A stretch of 64,000 bases of DNA from Candidatus Electrothrix scaldis (GCA_033584155.1 CP138355.1:1506501-1570500); one strand, 5' to 3'; positions 1 to 9,068 are shown, counted from the stretch's first letter. The notes: generated by a model from the letters alone, not told the origin. Numbers and translations: made by a program.

Positions 1-1
1 T

Positions 2-1621
2 GTATACAGTATTCGCAACCGTTTTTTCCGGGGGAGGATGCTTCTGCGCACCGTGGGTATCCTGGTCTTTGGTGCGGTCTTAATTGGCTTTTTGCATAAT
101 ATAACCTTTCGGCTTGTCAGTTTTTTTCATAGTCAGGATGATCTCGGGATTATTCTCAGTCTGAAGATCTTTCAGATGGCCTGGATGATCATGTTTGCCA
201 TGCTCCTCTTTTCCTCGATGGTCTCGGCGGTCTCCTCGCTGTATCTTTCCTCGGATAACGAGATCCTCTACAGTGCCCCGATCCATGAGCGGCAGCTTTT
301 TGGCATGCGTTTTCTCACCTCATTCCTCTATACGTCCTGGATGATGGTGATCTTTTCCATGCCCATCTTCGGTGCGTATGGGAAGATCTTTCATGCTGAT
401 CTTTTCTATTACCTGCTCCTGCTCCTCTCGGTCCTGAGTATAGCTCTGATAGCCAATGGCGTTGGTTTGGGGGCGACAGTCATTCTGGCCAAGGTTTTTC
501 CGGCCAAGCGGACCAAGGATATTACCGTGTATCTGTCCATGCTTTTCGGGATTTTGCTCTATCTGGTGATTCGGCTTATGCGTCCTGAAAAAATGGCAGA
601 CCCGGACAGCTTCCCGGATATCGTGGCATATCTCTCCAGTATGCAAACCCCGGCCCTGTCCCTGTTACCCCCGGCCTGGGTGAACCAGTTGCTTAATGGC
701 TATCTCCAGGATCGTCTGATCGATTGGACAGCTGTGGGCCTGCTCATCCTCACCCCGATTGTCTGCTACTGGGGTGGGGAGTGGTTAATGGAGCGTTTCT
801 TTGCCAGCGGTTTTAATAAATCCCAGGAATCCTTTGGTGGGGATTTGAGCTTTGGCAGTAAACCCTATCAGCCTTCGCCGTTGCTTCGCATCTTCCATAA
901 GGAGGCCAAGGTCTTTCTCCGTGACTCCTCGGAATGGTCGCAACTCTTTTTGGTGGGGGCCTTGGTGGTGGTGTATCTCTATAATTTTAAGGCACTGCCC
1001 CTGGAGCGAGCCTTTCTCTCCGCAGATAAGGTTGCCAATATCATTGCCTTTGCCAATATCGGGGTTGTCGGCTTTGTCGCCACCTCACTGGCAACTCGTT
1101 TTGTCTATCCCTCCATCGGGGCTGATGGGATGGCCTTTGCCATGATCCGTTCCTCTCCCCTGAGCCTGCAACGCTACCTGGGCTGCAAGTACCTCTTTTA
1201 TTGCATCCCCTTTACCCTGGTTATCCTCTTTTTGATCATCACCTCGAATTATCTGCTCCAGATCACCGGGCCGATGTGGTGGGTCTCCATTGCCATGAGC
1301 CTGATTACCACCTGGGGTGCCTTGGCCCAGGCCCTGGGCTTCGGGGCAATGTATGCGGATTTCAAGATTGAGAGCCGGGCTGCGGTGCAGGGCAGCTTCG
1401 GGGCTATCCTCTTCCTCTTTTGCGGCCTTGCTGTTCAGCTGCTGATTCTTGTCTTAGGCTTTATGGGGAATTTTCGTTTGATGAAGGGATGGCTGCTCTG
1501 GAATCAAATCGACAGCCATGGGATCTTGCTCTCCTGCCTGACTATTGTCGGGCTGGCTGCCCTGACCTTGCTCTTTTCTCTCTGGTGTGTGCGGAAGGGG
1601 ATCAGGGTGCTGGAGGCATAA
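2..1621 (+). CDS. ABC-2-type membrane permease/exporter subunit, 5' end outside window
   Basis: Polytopic membrane protein, probably the membrane half of an ABC exporter. The frame stays open from base 2 through the first ATG (38), and the residues before that Met are Arg-rich and fit a cytosolic lead-in to the first membrane span, so the true start probably lies upstream of the window. Hydrophobic spans are clear near the N-terminus, in the middle and in a C-terminal cluster. A large cytosolic loop with charged patches sits around the centre. No ATPase gene is visible because the window begins here. The stop lies 4 bp from the convergent heptosyltransferase stop. The family call rests on overall topology and similarity to large putative ABC exporter proteins, with no catalytic motif, so function and substrate remain unassigned. 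Confidence 0.55.
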   Translation, partial: VYSIRNRFFRGRMLLRTVGILVFGAVLIGFLHNITFRLVSFFHSQDDLGIILSLKIFQMAWMIMFAMLLFSSMVSAVSSLYLSSDNEILYSAPIHERQLFGMRFLTSFLYTSWMMVIFSMPIFGAYGKIFHADLFYYLLLLLSVLSIALIANGVGLGATVILAKVFPAKRTKDITVYLSMLFGILLYLVIRLMRPEKMADPDSFPDIVAYLSSMQTPALSLLPPAWVNQLLNGYLQDRLIDWTAVGLLILTPIVCYWGGEWLMERFFASGFNKSQESFGGDLSFGSKPYQPSPLLRIFHKEAKVFLRDSSEWSQLFLVGALVVVYLYNFKALPLERAFLSADKVANIIAFANIGVVGFVATSLATRFVYPSIGADGMAFAMIRSSPLSLQRYLGCKYLFYCIPFTLVILFLIITSNYLLQITGPMWWVSIAMSLITTWGALAQALGFGAMYADFKIESRAAVQGSFGAILFLFCGLAVQLLILVLGFMGNFRLMKGWLLWNQIDSHGILLSCLTIVGLAALTLLFSLWCVRKGIRVLEA

Positions 1622-1625
1622 GGGA

Positions 1626-2720
1626 TTATTCTCTTTTCTCTAACCATTCCAAGGCTGCTTGTTCCACCTCCTGGACCGTGATGCTTTCCATGCATTGGAA
1701 ATGGCCCTTGGGACAATGGGTTTTCATGCAGGGGCTGCAATCCACAGGTTGACGGACAATGCTTGCCTTGTCAGAATAGGGGCCAGTGGCGATGTGATCG
1801 GTGGAGCCGAACACGGCAACCAGCGGAGTGTTGAGGGCTGCCGCCACATGCATGAGGCCGGAGTCATTGGTGACAAAGACGGAGCAGCGGGCAATACAGG
1901 CCAAGGCCTGGGCCAGGGTGGTTTTTCCGGTGAGATCCAGGACCCGTTCGCCAGCAGCACCAGAGATCTCAGTCGCAGCTTGTTGATCAGCAGCAGTTCC
2001 GAAAATCACGATAAGCCCGCCGGTTTTGTCGGAGAGACGGCCTGCCAATTCGGCATATTTGTTGGCTGGCCAGCATTTGGCCGGGCCATAGGCCGCCCCT
2101 GGGTTAAGCCCGATGATGGGTATGTCATCTACTTTCCCTCCCTGTAGCGCCTCTTTGATAAGAGCATCTGCATCCTCCTCGGCTGCGGAATCAAGAAAGA
2201 GCTCCAAACTGTTTTCGCCGCGTTGGAGCCCCAGCCCTTCTATCATCTCCTGATAATAATGGACCTGATGCTTGGTCTTGATTTCGGGATGTTTGCGCAC
2301 CCTGTGGGTAAGTAGCAGGCCTCTGCCGTCGGTGGTGTAGCCGCCTCGCATCGGGATTCGGGCCAGAAAGGTAATCAGGGCCGCCTCAAAGGCGTTTTGC
2401 AGGAGGATAGTGAGGTCGTAGTCTTGCTGGCGTAGTTCGCTTGCCAGACGTAGTTTGCCCCGCAGCCCCTGATGGTGTCCCTGTTTATCATAAATAAAGA
2501 TATGGTCGATATGGGGGCAGGCCCTGAAGACATCTGCAACCCAGGGTAAGGCCAGTAGGGTGATCTTGGCGTCTGGGAAGTTATGGCGGATGCTGCGCAC
2601 TGCCGGGGTGGTCATGATAGCATCGCCGATCCAGTTGGTGGAGCGGATAAGAATGTTGCTGGCGGTTTTTGGAATAGGGGGCATGCGTTTTGAATGTTGT
2701 GGTATTTTTTGGGTGTTCAC
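1626..2720 (-). CDS. waaF: Lipopolysaccharide heptosyltransferase II (GT9)
   Basis: Adds heptose from ADP-heptose to the LPS inner core at the cytoplasmic face of the inner membrane. After about 20 variable residues comes the GT9 opening NILIRSTNWIGDAIMTTPAV, with the conserved acidic residue of the GDAI/GDAV motif. The C-terminal half has the nucleotide-sugar binding region with GLNPGAAYGPAKCW and FVTNDSGLMHVAAAL followed by VAVFGSTDH, all typical of WaaF. The 364-residue length is normal for the family. The annotated start is a GTG with AGGAA just upstream; an ATG 12 codons in is an alternative. The gene stands alone and converges on the permease. The WaaF subtype is favoured over WaaC by the GSTDH and NDSGLMH motifs, but acceptor specificity is inferred. 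Confidence 0.87.
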   Translation of the reverse strand: MNTQKIPQHSKRMPPIPKTASNILIRSTNWIGDAIMTTPAVRSIRHNFPDAKITLLALPWVADVFRACPHIDHIFIYDKQGHHQGLRGKLRLASELRQQDYDLTILLQNAFEAALITFLARIPMRGGYTTDGRGLLLTHRVRKHPEIKTKHQVHYYQEMIEGLGLQRGENSLELFLDSAAEEDADALIKEALQGGKVDDIPIIGLNPGAAYGPAKCWPANKYAELAGRLSDKTGGLIVIFGTAADQQAATEISGAAGERVLDLTGKTTLAQALACIARCSVFVTNDSGLMHVAAALNTPLVAVFGSTDHIATGPYSDKASIVRQPVDCSPCMKTHCPKGHFQCMESITVQEVEQAALEWLEKRE

Positions 2721-2877
2721 TTCCTAAGGCAGGATACAGGGTGATGGGTGGGGATGCAAGGAAGGTTTGTGGGTGGCGTTCTGAAGAATATGTTGACGGG
2801 ATTATCAGTTCCTGGTACGAGTGCTATTGGATAATATAAGGATCGTTCGAATTTTTATGCATGATACTTCGAGATTG

Positions 2878-2910
2878 AAGCAGCTTTAAAGCTGCTTTAA
2901 AGCTGCTTTA
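2878..2910. repeat. Short palindromic tandem repeat (AGCTGCTTTA units)
   Basis: A perfect 20-bp palindrome (2878-2897, AAGCAGCTTTAAAGCTGCTT) is followed by a further copy of the half-site, giving three AGCTGCTTTA-type units in a row. It lies in the 324-bp divergent gap between waaF and rpmB, which otherwise holds only the rpmB promoter. It could be an operator, a transcript hairpin or simple repeat slippage; the sequence alone does not decide. Confidence 0.7.
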
Positions 2911-2974
2911 CTGAGAGAGCGAAGTGTGGGATATCAGGTCGAATTGGAAGGAAGTGCAGTAGTAGGAAAAAACG

Positions 2975-3002
2975 TTGCTTTTTTTTAGTCTGTCTGTATA
3001 AT
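2975..3002 (+). promoter_or_regulatory. Candidate sigma-70 promoter for rpmB
   Basis: TTGCTT (2975-2980) and a perfect TATAAT (2997-3002) are separated by 16 bp, about 40 bp before the L28 start codon. A GAAGGAG ribosome-binding site follows. Spacing and -10 match are good for a housekeeping promoter; no start-site data. Confidence 0.6.
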
Positions 3003-3044
3003 ACATATTTTTAACAAAAAACCCGTTGAAGGAGCATATATATC

Positions 3045-3239
3045 ATGGCGCGTAAATGTGAAATTTGTGGTAAGGGACCGGTGACTGGCAATAATGTAAG
3101 CCACGCCCATAACAAAACCAAACGACGTTGGCTGCCGAACCTGCAAAAGGTGAGAGCTGTAACAGACGGAGGACAGACAGCGCGTTTGCTCGTTTGCACA
3201 CGTTGCATTCGCTCTGGGGCTGTTGCTAAGCCTGCCTGA
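3045..3239 (+). CDS. rpmB: 50S ribosomal protein L28
   Basis: Structural protein of the large ribosomal subunit. The 64-residue product opens [20 protein letters not shown], the standard L28 start. It carries two CxxC pairs (CEIC near the N-terminus, CTRC near the C-terminus), so it is the zinc-binding form of L28. The [13 protein letters not shown] segment is the conserved rRNA-contacting core. It is a single-gene unit with its own promoter, a GAAGGAG ribosome-binding site and a strong terminator. Nothing is unusual in length or composition. Confidence 0.97.
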   Translation: MARKCEICGKGPVTGNNVSHAHNKTKRRWLPNLQKVRAVTDGGQTARLLVCTRCIRSGAVAKPA

Positions 3240-3259
3240 GATGTTCAGTTGCCATTCCA

Positions 3260-3296
3260 GGGGCGAGGAGAATTGATTTCTTCCGCCCCCTTTTTT
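3260..3296 (+). terminator. Intrinsic terminator after rpmB
   Basis: GGGGCG (3260-3265) pairs with CGCCCC (3284-3289). The stem continues inward past one bulged A with GGAGAA against TTCTTC-type pairs, and a run of six T follows (3291-3296). Confidence 0.85.
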
Positions 3297-3397
3297 ATTG
3301 GTGTTTATCCAATATTGTCCTTTTTACTGTGAGACAACAGTAGTCAGTAGTTATTCTTTGAATTGTCAGGGAAATCTTAAGTAATAGGAGAAAAGTT

Positions 3398-3652
3398 GTG
3401 AGTGATGACGAGGTTCGTTTTCTTCCTTATGAGGAAGCTATAAAAATCGTGGGCGCGATTCAGGAAGAAGAAGATATTGATGATGCAACGCACCGAATTT
3501 TTACAGTATACTCTAATGACGACAGGGAGCTCTGTTGGTTTGACTTTAACGAAGTCGTACAAGATGTTCAGCCGGTAAAAGGAGATAAGGGAAAAGAGCA
3601 GGTGACGGAATATATTCTGCATCGAATTCCTGATTGGGTTCTTGAAGTGTAG
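3398..3652 (+). CDS. Small acidic protein of unknown function
   Basis: An 84-residue protein starting at GTG with AGGAG about 8 bp upstream. It is strongly acidic: MSDDEV at the start and a run EEEDIDD near residue 25, with Trp/Phe-containing segments such as ELCWFDFNEVV. No signal peptide, membrane segment or metal motif is present, so it is probably cytosolic. I do not recognise the family. It lies between rpmB, with its own terminator, and the M23 peptidase promoter, so it is probably transcribed alone. The ribosome-binding site, codon use and lack of a better overlapping frame support it being real. Confidence 0.65.
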   Translation: MSDDEVRFLPYEEAIKIVGAIQEEEDIDDATHRIFTVYSNDDRELCWFDFNEVVQDVQPVKGDKGKEQVTEYILHRIPDWVLEV

Positions 3653-3718
3653 TCTGTTTTTTTTATCTTCTGAGGCGGTGAATATTTTCTTCTCGCCCAT
3701 AGTTTTTCCCTTTTTAAG

Positions 3719-3746
3719 TTGCCTCCTGACGGGGTCTTAGTATAAA
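3719..3746 (+). promoter_or_regulatory. Candidate promoter for the M23 peptidase-bactofilin pair
   Basis: TTGCCT (3719-3724), a 16-bp spacer and TATAAA (3741-3746), 36-66 bp before the possible starts of the peptidase gene. Confidence 0.45.
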
Positions 3747-3812
3747 CTAAATAGTAGGACCTGTTCTCTTTGTTAAGGGTTTTTGTCGTTAAATAAACTT
3801 GCTGTGTATTTC

Positions 3813-4886
3813 ATGAAAAAGTTAGCATATTCAATGATTCCTAAGCGTCTCCATGTTGTTATAACCGGAGAAATAGGTGCTGGGTGGTCTTTTGTCGTTC
3901 GTCGAGATCATGTGGCGATAGTCCTTGCCGTGACGCTTTCCACTCTTACTGCCTTAGCTGTTGGCACGTGGCTCGGAATTGGTTTTTTTCAAGAAAAAAA
4001 TTCTCTCGCTTTAAAGGCCTCCCTTCAAGCAGATGCTCTCAAAGAGTTGTCAGAAAATTTTGATCAGAATCTCAAAACACAACTTGCAGCACAAAGAAAT
4101 GTATGGCTATCTAAAGAAGATACATATCATGCTGAAATACAAATTTTAAAAGAAGAAAAAGAAGAGCTTATTTGCCGCTATGAAGAGGAAATTGCCTCAA
4201 CTGATATATCGGTTGCCTTGAAAATTTCAGGATTACTTGCCGAACTGGAACAGGAAAAACAGGAGAAACAAGAGCTTCTTGAAAAAACAGCTGTGCGTCT
4301 TGACGAACGTAGCCGAATGATAGAATCGGTTATGAGTAGAATAGGCGTTGATGTGAAAATTGGTAAGAAGAGCGCAGCAAATAGTGGTGGTCCTTTTATC
4401 GCTATTGATGAAAAGTATAGTGAAAATTTATTAAGTCGAAGTGATAGTTATATAAAGAAAATTAGGAAGATGCCGTTAGGTTATCCTATGCAGGGAAGGC
4501 TTACCAGTGGTTTTGGACGTCGCTCTGATCCTATTAATAATCGGCCAGCATTTCACGCAGGCATTGATTTAAAAGGAAAAATAGGACAGAAAATTAAGGC
4601 CACCGCAGATGCAGTAGTGAAAACTTCTTCTTACGAAAAAAATGGGTTTGGTAATTTTGTTATTCTGCGACATGGCAACGGTTATGAGACTGTATTCGGA
4701 CACCTGAGTAAAAGGCTGGTAAAGGTGGGAGAGAAAGTTCAACGTGGACAAGTAGTAGGCCTTATGGGGAACAGTGGTCGCTCTACAGGTCCTCATCTGC
4801 ACTATGAGGTTCGTTACAAAGGAGAACCAATTAATCCGAAAAAATACCTGTCAGTAGCCAAACTATCATTTACCGTACCTGAATAA
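3813..4886 (+). CDS. M23 family metallopeptidase, membrane anchored
   Basis: Predicted periplasmic peptidoglycan endopeptidase of the lysostaphin/LytM type. In order: a short basic cytosolic N-terminus, one membrane span (HVAIVLAVTLSTLTALAVG), a long Glu/Lys-rich coiled coil over roughly residues 70-190, and a C-terminal M23 domain. The zinc ligands are visible as HAGID (His and Asp) and HLHYE. The start is uncertain: ATG at 3813 lacks a good ribosome-binding site, while a TTG at 3783 has AAGGG only 3 bp upstream. The bactofilin gene follows 25 bp later. In other proteobacteria such peptidase-bactofilin pairs act together in local wall remodelling and cell shape, and the same role is inferred here. 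Confidence 0.88.
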   Translation: MKKLAYSMIPKRLHVVITGEIGAGWSFVVRRDHVAIVLAVTLSTLTALAVGTWLGIGFFQEKNSLALKASLQADALKELSENFDQNLKTQLAAQRNVWLSKEDTYHAEIQILKEEKEELICRYEEEIASTDISVALKISGLLAELEQEKQEKQELLEKTAVRLDERSRMIESVMSRIGVDVKIGKKSAANSGGPFIAIDEKYSENLLSRSDSYIKKIRKMPLGYPMQGRLTSGFGRRSDPINNRPAFHAGIDLKGKIGQKIKATADAVVKTSSYEKNGFGNFVILRHGNGYETVFGHLSKRLVKVGEKVQRGQVVGLMGNSGRSTGPHLHYEVRYKGEPINPKKYLSVAKLSFTVPE

Positions 4887-4911
4887 CAGGCGATGAGGAG
4901 ACGTTACACCG

Positions 4912-5403
4912 ATGGCCTTATTTAAGAAAGAAGAAAAAATTGAGCCGACCATAGGTAATGAAATAAGTGCATCTCAGGAGAGAAGACCAGTGAAGAACGA
5001 AAAAGACCCGATAGCGAGTGTCCTTGCCAAGGAGATGGTTATTACAGGTGAAATCAGCTTCAAAGGTAAGGCTCGTTTTGACGGAACAGTTGAGGGTGAT
5101 ATTAGCGGAGAATATCTTATTTTGAGTGATACAGCCCAGGTAACCGGTAACATAACAGTAACGACTTTAGTCTGTCACGGTAGGGTTGAAGGTAATGTTA
5201 TAGCTGAGGTCGTGACCGCCCACGCTACCTCGGAAATACACGGTATTCTCAAGTCCCAAAACCTCACAGTTGAATCTGGAGCCTCCCTTGAAGGCGAAAT
5301 CCATTCTAGCGCCCGTAAACAGAGCGCAAACAATTCGCAGTCCCCAAAAACATCTGGCGAAGCAAACCAAGCTGCAGATAAAAAAAATTCAGAAAAAAAA
5401 TAG
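4912..5403 (+). CDS. Bactofilin (polymer-forming cytoskeletal protein)
   Basis: A 163-residue bactofilin that should self-assemble into filaments without nucleotide. The central part, about residues 40-130, is a right-handed beta-helix with regularly spaced Gly and hydrophobic residues (KGKARFDGTVEGDISG, then GRVEGNVIAE). It is flanked by a charged N-terminal tail and a Ser/Lys/Asn-rich disordered C-terminal tail. Length and layout match the family. It sits 25 bp after the M23 peptidase and before a strong terminator, making a two-gene unit. The pairing suggests it positions the peptidase at the membrane; that role is inferred from family knowledge. Confidence 0.9.
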   Translation: MALFKKEEKIEPTIGNEISASQERRPVKNEKDPIASVLAKEMVITGEISFKGKARFDGTVEGDISGEYLILSDTAQVTGNITVTTLVCHGRVEGNVIAEVVTAHATSEIHGILKSQNLTVESGASLEGEIHSSARKQSANNSQSPKTSGEANQAADKKNSEKK

Positions 5404-5443
5404 CACCAGCTGAATACAATTTCATCTTTATCCCTCCAATAGA

Positions 5444-5484
5444 GACGAAGGTAGCCTGTTTTAGGGCTGCCCTCGTCTTTTTTT
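5444..5484 (+). terminator. Intrinsic terminator after bactofilin, close before bioA
   Basis: GACGAAGGTAGCC (from 5444) pairs with GGCTGCCCTCGTC (to 5477), with one mismatch and one G-T pair, followed by seven T (5478-5484). Only about 20 bp separate the T run from the bioA start. Confidence 0.85.
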
Positions 5485-5503
5485 GTGCCCTTCCTATATC
5501 TCA

Positions 5504-6814
5504 ATGTATCCTCAAAAAAATAATATAACGATTTCTCTCGACTTTGATCGACAGCATATTTGGCATCCCTATACTTCTATGTGTAATCCTCTGCCGGTGT
5601 ATCCGGTCAAGTCGGCAAGAGGCGTTCGCATTACTTTAGAGGATGGACGGGAACTCATTGACGGGATGTCCTCTTGGTGGGCAGCTATCCACGGATATAA
5701 TCACCCTGTACTGAATGCAGCACTGAGCGAACAGGCAGGTGAGGTTGCACATATTATGTTTGGCGGGCTTACTCATGGGCCAGCTGTTGAGCTTTGTCGT
5801 TTGTTAGTAGACATAAGTCCAAAAGGATTAGATAAGGTCTTCCTTTGTGACTCGGGTTCAGTTTCTGTTGAAGTAGCTTTAAAAATGGCGATGCAGTATC
5901 AGTACGCCAGGGGAAGGCAGAAAAAAAAACGTTTTCTTACTGTACGTGGTGGATATCACGGGGATACCTTTCATGCGATGTCTGTCTGTGATCCTGTCAC
6001 TGGGATGCATACGGTATTTTCTGCTGCCCTGCCTGAGCAGATTTTTGCTCCCCGACCTGGCTGTCGATTTAGTAAAGAGGAAGCAGATTGGGACCAGGAA
6101 GACATTCATATTTTAGGTGGGCTCATGGCAGCCCATCATGAAGAAATAGCAGCTGTCATCATAGAGCCCATAGTCCAAGGAGCTGGCGGGATGTGGTTCT
6201 ATCATCCCCAGTATCTGCGATCTTTGCGTGAACTCTGTGATCAATATGATATCCTTTTGATTTTTGATGAGATAGCTACTGGCTTTGGTCGGACTGGTAA
6301 GCTTTTTGCGGCTGAGCATGCCGGAGTAAGCCCAGATATATGCTGTCTGGGTAAAGCCCTAACAGGTGGTTATATGACCTTAGCTGCGACTCTCAGTACA
6401 GATCATATTGCTGAGATAGTTTCGCAGGGAACTCCGGGGCTGTTTATGCATGGTCCTACATTTATGGGAAATCCTCTTGCCTGCGCTGTTGCCGTCGCTT
6501 CAATTACCTTGCTTCTGCAAAGCAGCTGGCAGAAAAACATTGAAGAAATTGAGCTGCAACTCAAGAGAGAACTTGAGCCTGCCAAAAGAGCCGGTTCTGT
6601 TGCTGATGTCCGAGTTCTTGGGGCTATCGGGGTGGTGGAAATGCGAGAGCCAGTTGATATGGCCGCGTTGCAGAAGTTTTTTGTCGAGCAGGATGTCTGG
6701 ATTCGTCCTTTTAATAAGCTGATCTACCTGATGCCTCCCTATATTATAGGGAATAAGGAGCTAAGTAAACTGACTGGTGCAGTGCTTCAGGCTGTTGACT
6801 TTCTTTCTCATTAA
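5504..6814 (+). CDS. bioA: Adenosylmethionine-8-amino-7-oxononanoate aminotransferase
   Basis: PLP enzyme of biotin synthesis that transaminates KAPA to DAPA using S-adenosylmethionine as amino donor. Fold type I, class III aminotransferase motifs are present: IWHPYTSM and [16 protein letters not shown] (substrate site, BioA-specific), [15 protein letters not shown] (cofactor phosphate binding), [15 protein letters not shown] (PLP ring Asp) and [11 protein letters not shown] with the Schiff-base Lys. The ATG at 5504 gives 437 residues, normal for BioA; an upstream TTG at 5483 overlaps the terminator T run and is unlikely. No other biotin genes are adjacent. A convergent panE gene ends 33 bp downstream. 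Confidence 0.95.
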   Translation: MYPQKNNITISLDFDRQHIWHPYTSMCNPLPVYPVKSARGVRITLEDGRELIDGMSSWWAAIHGYNHPVLNAALSEQAGEVAHIMFGGLTHGPAVELCRLLVDISPKGLDKVFLCDSGSVSVEVALKMAMQYQYARGRQKKKRFLTVRGGYHGDTFHAMSVCDPVTGMHTVFSAALPEQIFAPRPGCRFSKEEADWDQEDIHILGGLMAAHHEEIAAVIIEPIVQGAGGMWFYHPQYLRSLRELCDQYDILLIFDEIATGFGRTGKLFAAEHAGVSPDICCLGKALTGGYMTLAATLSTDHIAEIVSQGTPGLFMHGPTFMGNPLACAVAVASITLLLQSSWQKNIEEIELQLKRELEPAKRAGSVADVRVLGAIGVVEMREPVDMAALQKFFVEQDVWIRPFNKLIYLMPPYIIGNKELSKLTGAVLQAVDFLSH

Positions 6815-6846
6815 AGTCCCAGTTGTTGTGCGGATGCTGTGTACCG

Positions 6847-7776
6847 TTAGAGATTGGAATAATGTGCCTGCAGGGTCTGAATCAGGCGAACGATGGTCTG
6901 GTTTATAGGGGCTGCTATCCCAGCCTCTTTGGCCTTACGGAGTACATAACCATTGATAGCATCAATTTCTGTGAGGCGTTGCTCATCAACATCCTGCCCC
7001 ATCGATGATCGATTTGAAGCTGTTGCCTGGGCCACCTGTTCAACATGCTCCATAATGCCAGATGGGATTGTAACGGAATGTGCCTGAGCAACAGAAATTG
7101 CTTCAGCAACAAGGTCTCGCATTAAGAGCCTTGTTGCCTCCTGATCAAGAAGCTGCCCATTGCGAAGACCTGTCAGGGCGGTGATCGCATTTATTCCCAC
7201 ATTCACACAAAGTTTTTTCCACAAAACCGGTTCAATATTCCCCACAGCTTGGCAAGAGATTCCAGCCCGAGTAAAAATGTCAGCCACCTGAGTTGCAAGA
7301 GAAGGGGTAACGTTTTTGTGTGGCTGCCATGCGCCAATGATTGTTTCGCCTTGTCCAGAGTGCTGAATCTTGCCTAAACCGAGGATCATTGCTCCTTGTG
7401 CTGTTGTGCCACACAAGACTTGGTCTTTCCCGACGACCTTGGCAATAATTTCAGCATTGCCCATACCATTCTGGAGCGTCAGAACGTAGCCTTTATCGTT
7501 CAGTAACCGTGCTGCCGTTTGGGCTGCCACTTCAGTTTGAGCATGTTTAACAAAGATTATTGCCAGGTCAGTTTTGCTGATGAGAGATGGGTTGCTTACA
7601 GCATGTACTTTGATCTTTCTTTCCTCATTTTGAGAGCGAATTATTAACCCCTGCTTATTGAGCGCCTTGATTTGTTCTTCTCGGATGTCAAGAAGGCAAA
7701 CGTCCTGGCCTTGCTCGCTGAGAATCCCTCCAAAAAGGCATCCCATAGCCCCTGCACCGATAATGGTAATTTTCAT
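6847..7776 (-). CDS. panE: 2-dehydropantoate 2-reductase
   Basis: NADPH-dependent reduction of ketopantoate to pantoate in coenzyme A synthesis. The product opens MKITIIGAGAMGCLFGG, a Rossmann GxGxxG motif right at the N-terminus as usual for PanE/ApbA. The middle has LTLQNGMGNAEII, and the second domain carries WKKLCVNVGINAITAL, the conserved Lys/Asn region of the active site, and the late SSMGQDVDEQRLTEIDAING substrate-binding stretch. Length is about 309 residues, as expected. The ATG at 7776 is preferred because it places the dinucleotide motif at the usual spot; a GTG three codons upstream is possible. Monocistronic and convergent with bioA. Confidence 0.93.
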   Translation of the reverse strand: MKITIIGAGAMGCLFGGILSEQGQDVCLLDIREEQIKALNKQGLIIRSQNEERKIKVHAVSNPSLISKTDLAIIFVKHAQTEVAAQTAARLLNDKGYVLTLQNGMGNAEIIAKVVGKDQVLCGTTAQGAMILGLGKIQHSGQGETIIGAWQPHKNVTPSLATQVADIFTRAGISCQAVGNIEPVLWKKLCVNVGINAITALTGLRNGQLLDQEATRLLMRDLVAEAISVAQAHSVTIPSGIMEHVEQVAQATASNRSSMGQDVDEQRLTEIDAINGYVLRKAKEAGIAAPINQTIVRLIQTLQAHYSNL

Positions 7777-7844
7777 GCGCGTCACTTTTGGGCAATATTG
7801 CCCTTTTATTTGTCCAAGTTAGCAGAGAAAATACAAGATGTGCT

Positions 7845-7872
7845 TTGACAAACACGAGCCATCTGGTATTTT
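7845..7872 (+). promoter_or_regulatory. Candidate promoter in front of the SUMF1-type gene
   Basis: A perfect TTGACA (7845-7850), a 16-bp spacer and TATTTT (7867-7872). A second TTGACA occurs near 7936. Transcripts from either would carry a leader of 80 bases or more. Confidence 0.4.
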
Positions 7873-8038
7873 AAAAATGCATTTAACCTGAACAATTTTA
7901 TTTCGAGTAGATACAAAAGTAACTATAAATCTAATTGACAAAATTGAAAGGATAAGTAAAGCTGTTTTTATCTATCGTCTTGATTCTGCATTGCGGGAGA
8001 GACTATTTAATTCAGGAGATAACATTCAGGAGAGCATA

Positions 8039-8986
8039 ATGACAACCCGATATATTCTTCCAGGAGCCTTGTTACTCTCGGCTCTTTTCTTTGCCCCGGC
8101 AGTACAGGGAGCGGGCTATACGAACTCCATTGGGATGGAGTTTACCAATATTGCCCCAGGCACTTTTTTTATGGGAAGCTGTATGTATAGCAGAGCTGAT
8201 AAAGAGCGTGATAACCTTCTGGAAGACCAAGGACTTCCCCCTAAGGGACCAACCTGTCCTGCTCAGGGTGTAGTAGATGAAAATGCACTTGAGGAAGAAG
8301 CACCTCAGCACGAGGTGCAAATTAGTAAAGGCTTTCAGATAGGTAGTTATGAAGTGACCTTAGGGCAATTTAAACTTTTTCTGGACTCTTTGAATGAAGC
8401 GGATAGAAGCAAGATTGAGACAGAGCAATTTAAGGAGGCCAATACACACGGAGACAAAGCTGCTGTAGCAGCAGTATCGTGGGAAGATGCACAAGCCTTT
8501 ATATCCTGGCTGAATCAAAAAGAGGGCGGAGATAAATATCGCCTTCCAACGGAAGCGGAATGGGAATATGCAGCTCGCGCTGGTAGTAAGACGATTTTTT
8601 TCTGGGGAGACAAGCAGGAAGAGGCTCCAAAATATGCTTGGTTTAATATGCAACATGCAGACCTGCGGAAATGGTTTCCTGTAGGAGAATTTAATGACAA
8701 GGAAGATTTCCCTCACCCGGTGGGCCTCAAGAAACCCAATGCCTGGGGATTATATGATATGGCCGGAAATGTTTGGGAGTGGGTGAATGATCGCTACAGT
8801 GCAAGCTACTACCAGGAGAGCCCTAAGGTTGATCCGGTCGGCCCAGAACGAGGTACAGCTCGCTGTTTTCGGGGAGGAAGTTGGTATGGTTCTGTTGTAA
8901 ACCTTCGCTCGGCCTTGCGTGGGTTGAATGTTTCCACCTACCGGAGTGATTCTCTGGGGTTCCGTGTGTTGCGGGAAACCCGTTAA
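8039..8986 (+). CDS. Secreted SUMF1/formylglycine-generating-enzyme-like protein
   Basis: Exported protein with an FGE-sulfatase (SUMF1, C-type-lectin-like) domain. The ATG at 8039 has AGGAG 8 bp upstream and begins a clear signal peptide ending near VQGAGYT. The domain opens with NSIGMEFTNIAPGTFFMGS and includes YEVTLGQFKLFLDSL, VSWEDAQAFISWLN, YRLPTEAEWEYAARAG, GLYDMAGNVWEWVND and CFRGGSWYG, ending SLGFRVLRE. These are the hallmark repeats of bacterial SUMF1 proteins. Most such proteins are not true sulfatase activators; no sulfatase gene is nearby and the paired active-site cysteines of FGE are not evident. A role as a periplasmic structural or ligand-binding module is therefore as likely as modification of a partner. 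Followed by a strong terminator. Confidence 0.87.
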   Translation: MTTRYILPGALLLSALFFAPAVQGAGYTNSIGMEFTNIAPGTFFMGSCMYSRADKERDNLLEDQGLPPKGPTCPAQGVVDENALEEEAPQHEVQISKGFQIGSYEVTLGQFKLFLDSLNEADRSKIETEQFKEANTHGDKAAVAAVSWEDAQAFISWLNQKEGGDKYRLPTEAEWEYAARAGSKTIFFWGDKQEEAPKYAWFNMQHADLRKWFPVGEFNDKEDFPHPVGLKKPNAWGLYDMAGNVWEWVNDRYSASYYQESPKVDPVGPERGTARCFRGGSWYGSVVNLRSALRGLNVSTYRSDSLGFRVLRETR

Positions 8987-9019
8987 GTCTTATACCTTAC
9001 GGGATAAAAAAGGATTCAT

Positions 9020-9059
9020 GGGCAGAGAGGGCTGGTAGGCTTTCATCTGCCCTTTTTTT
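9020..9059 (+). terminator. Intrinsic terminator
   Basis: GGGCAGA (9020-9026) pairs with TCTGCCC (9046-9052), followed by seven T. It lies between the SUMF1-type gene and the convergent folA stop. Confidence 0.85.
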
Positions 9060-9068
9060 ATTCTCGAT

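Noticed and set aside
8039-8986. SUMF1 protein as variable target of a diversity-generating retroelement
   Set aside because: No reverse transcriptase, template repeat or accessory gene is present in the window.
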